The position numbers and the translations under genes were made by a program. Positions 16,857 through 24,722 of a stretch of 64,000 nucleotides of DNA are shown here, piece by piece; the stretch's first letter is position 1, and each line of letters begins with the position of its first letter. This DNA is from JBPOFM01 sp051252455 (GTDB lineage Bacteria > Bacteroidota > Bacteroidia > Flavobacteriales > Flavobacteriaceae): NCBI GenBank assembly GCA_051252455.1, contig JBPOFM010000009.1:1-64000 (forward strand), given 5' to 3'. The notes beneath the pieces are model-generated. The model made no database searches. It had not been told where the DNA came from and saw only the letters and a program-made list of their open reading frames with translations.

Positions 16857-19268
16857 TTATCTCAACTTCGGAAAGTCATCAGGGTTTACTTCATGCATTA
16901 CTTTGTATATCGCTTCAAAAACGTCTTCGACAGAAGGTTTTGAGAAATAATCACCATCCGTTCCATATGCGGGTCTATGGGGTCTTGCAGTTAAAGTTTT
17001 TGGTTGACTATCCAAAAAGTGATATGCATTTTGCGTATTGATGATTTCATTCAGTATAAATGCAGAAGCGCCTCCGGCAACATCTTCATCAATCACCATT
17101 AAACGATTCGTTTTTTCAACACTTTTTACAATATCGTGGTTCAAATCGAAAGGCAGTAAGGATTGCACATCAATAATTTCGATGTCAATTCCTACTTCTT
17201 GTAATTCTTTAGAAGCTTGTTCGATTATTCTTATTGTCGAGCCATAACTAACTACAGTGATATCAGATCCTTCTTTAATGGTTTCCACAACACCAATCGG
17301 TGTTTTGTAATCTCCGGAATTGGTTGGCATTTTTTCCTTTAAACGGTAGCCATTCAAACATTCTACCACGATGGCTGGTTCATCACTTTCCAATAAAGTG
17401 TTATAAAACCCTGCAGCTTTGGTCATATTTCGTGGGACCAAAACATGGATACCTCTAACTAGATTGATCACACCTCCCATTTGTGAACCTGAATGCCAGA
17501 TTCCTTCGAGACGATGACCACGAGTACGAATAATCAATGGCGCTTTTTGACGTCCATGCGTTCTATATTGCAAAGTCGCAAGATCATCACTCAATATTTG
17601 AAGGGCATAGAGGATATAATCTAGATATTGAATTTCAGCAATTGGTCTTAAGCCGCGCATGGCCATTCCGATACCTTGCCCAATAATCGTGGCTTCGCGT
17701 ATACCAGCATCTGCAACACGCAATTCGCCGTATTTTTCTTGAAGTCCTTCTAGACCTTGATTCACATCGCCAATATGTCCGGCATCTTCACCAAACACCA
17801 ATGCTTCTGGGTATTTGGAGAAAATAGCATCGAAATTTTCTCTTACAACAACACGTCCATCAACATCTTCATTTGAGTTTTCATAGGTTGGTTTTACTTC
17901 TTTCACATTCAAAGCTGAAAGAGAGGATTGACTATGTAAATGTGAGCTATATTTTGGTTGAATCTTTTCGATATACGTTTCGATCCATTGCGCTAACTTA
18001 TTTTTTTCAGCTGACTGCTCTCCAACTACATATCGCATCGATTTGCGTGTTGCAGACAAAATGTCCTTACGAATGGGTTCGGTAATGGAAGATAAATCAT
18101 TCACAAGTTTAGTGATGAATACTTTATTTGCGGACGACTCTGCTAATGCAGATAGTAAATTCAAAGCTTCTTGTTGTTCAGATTTGATAGGTTCTAAATA
18201 AGCATTCCAAGCAGCTTTTTTACCTTCTCTGACATCTTTTTTAATGGATTTTTCCAATGCTTCCAAATCTTCTTCATTGGAAATATTATTGCTTAAAATC
18301 CACTCACGTAGTTTAGCTAAACAGTCGTATTCTGCTTCCCAAGCTAACCGGTCTTCACTTTTATAACGCTCATGAGAACCAGAGGTCGAATGTCCTTGTG
18401 GTTGTGTTAGTTCAACAACATGAATCATTACTGGTACGTGTTCTTCACGAGCCATACGGGATGCTTTCTGATATGTTTCAATTAAGGCAGGATAATCCCA
18501 ACCATTCACTTTAAGGATTTCGTATCCTTTATGTTCATCATCCCGTTGGAAACCTTTTAAAATTTCCGAAATATTTTCTTTTGTTGTTTGATGTCTGGCG
18601 TGAACAGAAATGCCATATTCGTCATCCCAAATATTGATAACCATTGGCACTTGTAATACACCTGCTGCATTGATGGTCTCAAAAAACAGACCTTCACTTG
18701 TACTTGCGTTTCCAATCGTTCCCCAGGCAATTTCGTTACCTTGATTGGAAAAATTGGTCGTATTAATGCCTTTAACTTGACGATAGATTTTGGAAGCTTG
18801 CGCCAATCCTAAAAGTCTTGGCATTTGTCCAGCAGTAGGAGAGATATCAGCACTTGAATTTTTTTGTTGAGTAAGATTCTTCCAGTTACCGTTGGCGTCT
18901 AGACTGTGCGTTCCAAAGTGTCCACCCATTTGACGGCCTGCAGACATCGGATCGTGGTTGATATCGGCATGACCATAAAGTCCTGCGAAAAACTGTTGGA
19001 TTGTCAGCTCACCAATGGCCATCATAAAGGTTTGATCTCGGTAATATCCGGATCGGAAATCACCATTTTTAAAGACTTTAGCCCAAGCCAATTGTGGCAC
19101 TTCCTTACCATCGCCAAAGATTCCGAACTTGGCTTTCCCTGTCAAAACTTCGCGACGACCCAAAAGGCTACATTCCCTACTGGTTACAGCAATTTTATAA
19201 TCGTTAAGAATCTCCGTTTGAAAATCCTCAAAAGTCATGTCTTTAGCAGTACTAGCATCTGTTTGCAT
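16857..19268 (-). CDS. 2-oxoacid dehydrogenase E1, fused alpha and beta subunits
   Basis: An 803-residue thiamine diphosphate enzyme. The N-terminal half (about 1-400) resembles E1 alpha: the ThDP-binding stretch GNASTSEGLFFETIN appears near residue 190, and a Ser-rich phosphorylation-loop-like segment HSTSGSHERYKSEDRLAWE near residue 300. The C-terminal half (about 475-803) resembles E1 beta, with FGEDAGHIGDVNQGLEGL and the DEDVAGGASAF stretch. Such fused E1 proteins in Bacteroidota act as decarboxylating components of branched-chain or related 2-oxoacid complexes. E2 and E3 genes are not in the window. A TAACTTTG promoter element lies upstream (19291-19298). Confidence 0.9.
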   Translation of the reverse strand: MQTDASTAKDMTFEDFQTEILNDYKIAVTSRECSLLGRREVLTGKAKFGIFGDGKEVPQLAWAKVFKNGDFRSGYYRDQTFMMAIGELTIQQFFAGLYGHADINHDPMSAGRQMGGHFGTHSLDANGNWKNLTQQKNSSADISPTAGQMPRLLGLAQASKIYRQVKGINTTNFSNQGNEIAWGTIGNASTSEGLFFETINAAGVLQVPMVINIWDDEYGISVHARHQTTKENISEILKGFQRDDEHKGYEILKVNGWDYPALIETYQKASRMAREEHVPVMIHVVELTQPQGHSTSGSHERYKSEDRLAWEAEYDCLAKLREWILSNNISNEEDLEALEKSIKKDVREGKKAAWNAYLEPIKSEQQEALNLLSALAESSANKVFITKLVNDLSSITEPIRKDILSATRKSMRYVVGEQSAEKNKLAQWIETYIEKIQPKYSSHLHSQSSLSALNVKEVKPTYENSNEDVDGRVVVRENFDAIFSKYPEALVFGEDAGHIGDVNQGLEGLQEKYGELRVADAGIREATIIGQGIGMAMRGLRPIAEIQYLDYILYALQILSDDLATLQYRTHGRQKAPLIIRTRGHRLEGIWHSGSQMGGVINLVRGIHVLVPRNMTKAAGFYNTLLESDEPAIVVECLNGYRLKEKMPTNSGDYKTPIGVVETIKEGSDITVVSYGSTIRIIEQASKELQEVGIDIEIIDVQSLLPFDLNHDIVKSVEKTNRLMVIDEDVAGGASAFILNEIINTQNAYHFLDSQPKTLTARPHRPAYGTDGDYFSKPSVEDVFEAIYKVMHEVNPDDFPKLR

Positions 19269-19290
19269 ACATCCTATTTTTGAATCTTTG

Positions 19291-19298
19291 CAAAGTTA
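19291..19298 (-). promoter_or_regulatory. TAnnTTTG -7 element for E1 gene
   Basis: On the reverse strand this reads TAACTTTG, matching TAnnTTTG, 23 bases before the ATG at 19268. Confidence 0.45.
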
Positions 19299-19412
19299 AC
19301 TAAACTTAATTGTTTTCACAATGTTGTTAAGAGTGAGTTAACGGTAATAAGGATGTTTAATAAAGATATAATCTAAATTTGGAATAATAGGTTTGAGGTG
19401 ATTTGCATATTT

Positions 19413-22244
19413 CTAATACCATTTTCGTCTGAATAGCCCCAACAATGCACCAGGATCTAAAGTGAATTTAATACGGATTTTCTGATCATAGCGCTTTTGT
19501 GCGATTTCCCATCCTAAATTTGAATACACGGGGAAGTAGAGTTCAAAATAATCTGTGACTAAATTTAGCCTAATTCCAGAATCATATACGAATGCAGCAT
19601 TATTCCCTCTATTTTTCACTAACCCTAGATCACCGTAAGCTTCCACATATTTCCAGATGGAGGCGCTGGTATTGACCGTCGTCATCCATTGGTTTGCGAA
19701 TGCAGGCCTCAATTTTGATTTAAAACCACCTTCCGCAATAATGATTTGTTGGCTGAATATTCCTGATTGTTCCGATCGACCTAGATAATTGTAATCAAAA
19801 AGATAATCGGTAGGTCTGTCTAGAGCAAAGCTGAAATAATTAGAATCAGCATTTGTGTTGTTATACAAGAAAGTCCCTGCAAAAAATCTAAAATTGAATT
19901 GACGATTGCTTTCAGATAGTTTTCTGTATTCATAATTGACAGCCACTTTTCCGAAATTTTTTGCAACTTGAAAATCGGTTAGCCAGCTATTATGTTTGAT
20001 GATTCCTGAATTGCTATTGAAATATCTCAAACTTAAAACCCTATAATCAGGTTCTGTAATGACTACAAGTGGATTGTCTTTTACAGTTCTTGAGATATCA
20101 ATATATCTTAAATTAATAGAACTCCGTTCGTTACTTCTAAAATCATCATCATTTCTAAAATTAAAAGATAAACTTGGAGTTATTTTGGTCACAAAGGCAT
20201 TTTCGGCGAACGAAGAATAACCTGCTCCGATACCGTATGCCACAGAATAAAGGTTACTATCTTCCAAATTATGCGTATAATAAGCAGAAGCTCCTCCAGT
20301 AAATGTTTTTGATTTGGTGGCATATTGAGGAGAAAACTTATAACTTAAGTTTTTTCGTAGTAAGGTCTTGTTGTAAAACTTTGCTCCCAGTGTTAAACCG
20401 TCATATATATTATCAAATTCTATAAGTGGCATTACAAAAACCTGATTGTAATTGGGATCTTCAACATCTTGGAAAAGTCTAAATTGTAAGGGTTTGTTAT
20501 TGAAAAAGAATCCTTTTAGTGATTTCCAATTGTCTCTTAAGTTATATTCTGGTACTGTGTTTTCATAATTAAGCACCAATTTATCAATATCGTTTCTTGG
20601 AATCGTAAGGGTTTTTGTGTCTTGAATATTTTCGATCCATTGTCGAGACATTACAGAATCGTTGCTCATCGTATATAGAGAAATGGGCATCGTGTTGTGA
20701 CGCTTATTCTTGATGGTTAGCGTAATCGAGTCCTCCGTTTTTACAAGTTCTTTAATTTTAAAATCTATTTTTTTTCGAGTGGAAATGTATTCATCAAAAA
20801 ACCAATCGACATCCTTATCAGTATTTTCTTTTAACATGATTTCGAACTCTGAAGACGAGGTAATTTGAAGTTTGGATGTTTCTAAATAATTATAAATAGT
20901 CGTTTCCAAAATATCATTATTCACAAACTCATCTAGATATTTAAGTCCTACACCTGCTTTATATTTTCCTGCAATATTAGAATTGAATTTCAGTAATGAA
21001 TCTTTTGAGGTTAAAAGCGACTGATCGCGATTCGTTCGAGCCATTTGGGTGTAAAACATATTATACTGCTCATTGAAATACAAATCAGCAGCATGGAAAG
21101 AGCGGACACCCCAAAATCTGGAGAGTGTCCCCAATAATTTCAGATCAGGATAATTCTCTTCCACATATTTCATGAGATAGTAAACCTGCAAACCATCCTT
21201 TAACCAATAATCCTTTCTTGGATTGAGAAGCAATGTATTATTCAAATAATTGTTAAGCGCAATTTTTAAAATTTTTAGTTCATATTGAAGGTTATTAGGA
21301 AAAGGACGCAAAAAACTCGGTAATTGATTCAAGCCATACAGTTGATCTTTCCCATATTCAATATCAGTGACCATTAAATAATTATGAGGATAAGCTCCAA
21401 GATTTTTATCAATGAAATGAACGATTTTGTCATTGGCCAAAGCTTTTTCACTCGGCTCAATATTTCCCTCTTTTATGTCGGTGATCAGCGTAAACTTATC
21501 CGTTTGGGTATACTTAAAACTAGGGAATCTACTCAAATAAAGTTTAGTGTCTACACGATTTTTTCCATATAAGGTCAAGGTTTGAGTACTATCATTGCGT
21601 TTTGAGATATTTCTGTCAAGCTCCGAATAGATCGTGTAGTTAACTGGAAATTCAGCTGTTATTCTGGTATCGGCAGGAGGGACGTATAGGTCATCTAAAT
21701 TCTTATTGCTGTAATAGTGCCAAGCGCCATCATATACGGCTGGTGTAATGTACCAGTATTTTAGAAAGAATTGACCATCATCTGTAGCACCATAGTTGGT
21801 GAAAGTCTCATTTGGTATTTTACTATTATAATTTAAATAAATATCATAATACTCTGAAGGTAATAAAGGGCGTTCCAAGGTCACTTCCAAGACATCTGGA
21901 TGATTTTTTAATCTTGTATAGGCCAGGGAATCTTGTTGTTCATTCACCACTGACGTTATTGCGGTGTAGCCGCGATCTTCGCTTTTGGCAAAATGAAATT
22001 TGGTACTAAACTCTTCTGTGAAGCGTTGTGCAAGTGGCGTTGTTTTTGCCGAATATGCATTGTTCCAATCGTTGAGAAAAATGGTTTTTAAGGTGTCATT
22101 AGATGTATTTTGATATCGAATATGCTGTTTAATCTCAATGATTTTATTAGCAACGTCAAATTTCGCATCAATATCTATTTGATTTTGACCAAATAAAAAG
22201 GCAGAAAACAAACTACATAAAAGTATAAGTATTTTTAATTTCAA
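19413..22244 (-). CDS. M1 aminopeptidase-like protein, zinc site lost, with C-terminal beta domain
   Basis: A 943-residue exported protein. A signal peptide (MKLKILILLCSLFSAFLFGQ) is followed by a gluzincin-like region: GLNQLPSFL takes the place of the GAMEN motif, YELKI (about residue 320) lies where HExxH is expected, and WLKDGL lies where the zinc ligand Glu of WLNEG is expected. Both His and the third ligand are thus missing. Residues about 600-943 look like an outer-membrane beta-barrel, with alternating aromatic strands and a terminal strand ending in aromatic KWY. The start is TTG 22244, which overlaps the stop of the upstream nuclease gene (TTGA). It is likely a structural or binding protein rather than a peptidase (inference). 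Confidence 0.8.
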   Translation of the reverse strand: MKLKILILLCSLFSAFLFGQNQIDIDAKFDVANKIIEIKQHIRYQNTSNDTLKTIFLNDWNNAYSAKTTPLAQRFTEEFSTKFHFAKSEDRGYTAITSVVNEQQDSLAYTRLKNHPDVLEVTLERPLLPSEYYDIYLNYNSKIPNETFTNYGATDDGQFFLKYWYITPAVYDGAWHYYSNKNLDDLYVPPADTRITAEFPVNYTIYSELDRNISKRNDSTQTLTLYGKNRVDTKLYLSRFPSFKYTQTDKFTLITDIKEGNIEPSEKALANDKIVHFIDKNLGAYPHNYLMVTDIEYGKDQLYGLNQLPSFLRPFPNNLQYELKILKIALNNYLNNTLLLNPRKDYWLKDGLQVYYLMKYVEENYPDLKLLGTLSRFWGVRSFHAADLYFNEQYNMFYTQMARTNRDQSLLTSKDSLLKFNSNIAGKYKAGVGLKYLDEFVNNDILETTIYNYLETSKLQITSSSEFEIMLKENTDKDVDWFFDEYISTRKKIDFKIKELVKTEDSITLTIKNKRHNTMPISLYTMSNDSVMSRQWIENIQDTKTLTIPRNDIDKLVLNYENTVPEYNLRDNWKSLKGFFFNNKPLQFRLFQDVEDPNYNQVFVMPLIEFDNIYDGLTLGAKFYNKTLLRKNLSYKFSPQYATKSKTFTGGASAYYTHNLEDSNLYSVAYGIGAGYSSFAENAFVTKITPSLSFNFRNDDDFRSNERSSINLRYIDISRTVKDNPLVVITEPDYRVLSLRYFNSNSGIIKHNSWLTDFQVAKNFGKVAVNYEYRKLSESNRQFNFRFFAGTFLYNNTNADSNYFSFALDRPTDYLFDYNYLGRSEQSGIFSQQIIIAEGGFKSKLRPAFANQWMTTVNTSASIWKYVEAYGDLGLVKNRGNNAAFVYDSGIRLNLVTDYFELYFPVYSNLGWEIAQKRYDQKIRIKFTLDPGALLGLFRRKWY

Positions 22245-23506
22245 TGGGTCACAACAAACTTTAAGGGTTTCATATTAAATTGAGGTGCTACAATAAAGTA
22301 CAGTCCTGTGGCTAACATGGATATGTCCTCTTTTATATATATCGAGTTTTTTGCGTTTATGGTTTTAATTAGTTTGCCAAAACTGTCATAAACATTTAAA
22401 GTTTGGTTGGTTAGCGAAGGGTCATTAATTCTCAACTGTAAATTCTTTTTAAGCATATTCCCATTTAAAAACGTGATGGGTTGCAAAACGTTGTAATCAT
22501 CGACGCTCAATGTGTGTGTGGTTTCTAACTCAATAGTAACGGGCAAATGATCACTAAAATTGTACAACGCATCCCGGATGGCAAAAGAATAATCGAAGCC
22601 AGCACAATTAGTTGAATTGATGGCACGATTTAAACAGGAAACACCATTATTATTGCCAAAAACGCTATAAGAATCGTGAACATATTTTAGATCGGTATTG
22701 GTAATTAAATTTTGAGATGTTAGAATCATATCAAAGCGATCATCGAAACCTCCTGTTGCGCCTCCAAGTCCTGAATCGGTCCGAGTGGATTGCGTCATTA
22801 CATCTATATAATTAGGATTATTGTGCCAACTACCAACTCGGTTTGCAGGATCAGCAAACACGATTGTATTGGTTGCATCTTGAAGTTCCACAAAGCCTTC
22901 TTCAGAATTTGTATACATGTTGAAGTCTCCAGCTAAAATCACATTACTATCAGCAGGAAACGTTTCGAGATACGCAACAAGATCTGTAACCATTTGAAAA
23001 CGATAGGCTTCATTCTCAACACCACTAGATGCCTTTAAATGGCACACGATAGCATCAATATATATGGGACTATCGTCTTGATCGATCGTATTCAATTTGA
23101 GTTTATAATGATTGAAATCCCTAAAAAGTGTAGGAACAATGGCTTGACTTTCCAATACAAATTTAGTAGCATCATAATATAGAAGATTTTGTAAGTCATT
23201 CTGATCACCAAACATGTCGTCTGACGTATTATTAACAAACAACGCCTTGGCATAAGTAGGGTTGATCCGTTGCATCAATGAAAGGATATCATTGGAGGCA
23301 TTCTCATTGTTGAGTTCACAAACCATAAATATATCTGGTTGATAATCTGCAAGTATGATTTCTAAATATTGAATACGATTGGTAGGCACATCTTGTGACG
23401 GAAAGTTGAGTAAGTTGTAAAACATCATTTTAAAAGTTTCCTGTGCAAAAAGTCCGTTGAGACCTAAAACACAGAAGCATAATAAAAAGAAACACCTTCG
23501 TAGCAT
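22241..23506 (-). CDS. Secreted EEP-family nuclease/phosphatase with T9SS sorting tail
   Basis: A 421-residue protein with signal peptide (cleavage after FAQ), then an endonuclease/exonuclease/phosphatase fold: MFYNLLNFP, a metal Glu in MVCELNNEN, LAGDFNMYTNSE, and SDHLPVTIEL as the C-terminal Asp-His motif. The last about 75 residues form a type IX secretion sorting domain (NVYDSFGKLIKTI, then GLYFIV). It should be exported to the surface or medium and cleave nucleic acid or phosphoesters there. It shares a TTGA overlap with the downstream M1-like gene and lies 4 bases after the LOG-family gene, suggesting an operon. Confidence 0.88.
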   Translation of the reverse strand: MLRRCFFLLCFCVLGLNGLFAQETFKMMFYNLLNFPSQDVPTNRIQYLEIILADYQPDIFMVCELNNENASNDILSLMQRINPTYAKALFVNNTSDDMFGDQNDLQNLLYYDATKFVLESQAIVPTLFRDFNHYKLKLNTIDQDDSPIYIDAIVCHLKASSGVENEAYRFQMVTDLVAYLETFPADSNVILAGDFNMYTNSEEGFVELQDATNTIVFADPANRVGSWHNNPNYIDVMTQSTRTDSGLGGATGGFDDRFDMILTSQNLITNTDLKYVHDSYSVFGNNNGVSCLNRAINSTNCAGFDYSFAIRDALYNFSDHLPVTIELETTHTLSVDDYNVLQPITFLNGNMLKKNLQLRINDPSLTNQTLNVYDSFGKLIKTINAKNSIYIKEDISMLATGLYFIVAPQFNMKPLKFVVTH

Positions 23507-23510
23507 GAAT

Positions 23511-24200
23511 TTAGAAGTTCGGACTCAATTCAAATTCTTTATAGAAACTGTTAAGGATCGTAATCACTTCTTCAGGCGTATCAACCACGTGGATCAGATC
23601 TAAATCTTTATCACTAATATTTTGGAAACTGTCAAGTAAGGTTGTTCTCACCCAATCCATCAAACCGGTCCAAAAATCTGTTCCCACGAGAATGATTGGA
23701 AATTCTTCAATTTTATTGGTCTGTATTAAGGTAATCGCTTCAAATAATTCATCTAAAGTTCCGAATCCACCAGGCATAACTACAAAACCTTGTGAGTATT
23801 TAACGAACATAACTTTTCGAACGAAAAAATAATCAAAATCCAAACTTTTGTCGGAATCGATATATGGGTTATCATGTTGTTCGAATGGCAGATCTATATT
23901 TAGCCCAACTGAAGTTCCACCAGCAATATGTGCGCCTTTGTTACCAGCTTCCATAATTCCAGGGCCACCACCAGTAATTACACCATAGCCATGTTCGACA
24001 ATTTTTTTAGCAACTTCCTCTGCTAGTTTGTAGTATTTATGATCGGGTTTTGTTCTTGCAGAACCAAAGATGGAGACACATGGGCCAATTTTGCTTAATT
24101 TTTCATAGCCATTGACAAATTCGCCCATAATTTTAAAAATGGCCCAAGAGTCATTTGTTTTAATTTCGTTCCAGGCTTTGTTATGTTTTTCTAATCTCAT
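23511..24200 (-). CDS. LOG-family (TIGR00730) nucleotide phosphoribohydrolase-like protein
   Basis: A 229-residue Rossmann-fold protein. GPCVSIFGSARTKPDH begins the fold, GVITGGGPGIMEAGNKGA gives the first conserved loop, and VVMPGGFGTLDELFE gives the PGGxGTxxE motif of LOG proteins. Known LOG enzymes release bases from nucleoside 5'-monophosphates (cytokinin activation); in bacteria the physiological substrate is often unknown. It heads a probable three-gene unit with the secreted nuclease and the M1-like protein. Confidence 0.9.
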   Translation of the reverse strand: MRLEKHNKAWNEIKTNDSWAIFKIMGEFVNGYEKLSKIGPCVSIFGSARTKPDHKYYKLAEEVAKKIVEHGYGVITGGGPGIMEAGNKGAHIAGGTSVGLNIDLPFEQHDNPYIDSDKSLDFDYFFVRKVMFVKYSQGFVVMPGGFGTLDELFEAITLIQTNKIEEFPIILVGTDFWTGLMDWVRTTLLDSFQNISDKDLDLIHVVDTPEEVITILNSFYKEFELSPNF

Positions 24201-24352
24201 TTGTGTACGTTTTGTTGTTTTTAGTTGTCAGATATTAAAACAAGATGATTGTTTCTAAATACCAAACCGACAAATTTAATAGAAATTAATACAATAAAGC
24301 GAATTCGTTGAATTTTTAGATACATTATAAAAAAGAGTGGCGTTTGAAAAAC

Positions 24353-24384
24353 AAAAAAGGCATCTTTGAAAGATGCCTTTTTTT
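24353..24384 (-). terminator. Terminator for the 55-residue membrane protein gene
   Basis: AAAAAGGCATCTTT pairs with AAAGATGCCTTTTT with a very short loop. It is symmetric, so it could also act on the other strand. Confidence 0.8.
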
Positions 24385-24417
24385 AATATACTAAATTTTA
24401 TAGGTTTCTAGTACTTC

Positions 24418-24585
24418 CTATAAAGGTTTGCGGCCTGAAATAATATTGTATAGAATTACAATTACTGCAATTACCAATAAAACGTGAATTAGACCACCTG
24501 TACCAATTCCTTCAACGACTCCTAGAAATCCTAAAAGCCACACTATAATCAAAATAACGGCTACTAGCCAAAGAATACCTCTCAT
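24418..24585 (-). CDS. lmo0937-family small membrane protein
   Basis: A 55-residue protein beginning MRGILWLVAVILIIVWLLGF and ending NIISGRKPL. It has two hydrophobic helices joined by a short Gly-rich loop (GVVEGIGTGG). The family is widespread and of unknown function. The gene is complete (ATG 24585, TAG 24418-24420), stands alone, and has its own terminator. Confidence 0.85.
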   Translation of the reverse strand: MRGILWLVAVILIIVWLLGFLGVVEGIGTGGLIHVLLVIAVIVILYNIISGRKPL

Positions 24586-24722
24586 AATTAATTAGTTTTA
24601 AGTTATAGGACTAAAATAATCAAATAATGGATAAGACCTGTGTACTATATCGAATAATTATTAACGCAATCGCTAAATAGTTGTTAACAACTTGAAAGAT
24701 TGGCCAATAGAATGGTAATTAT

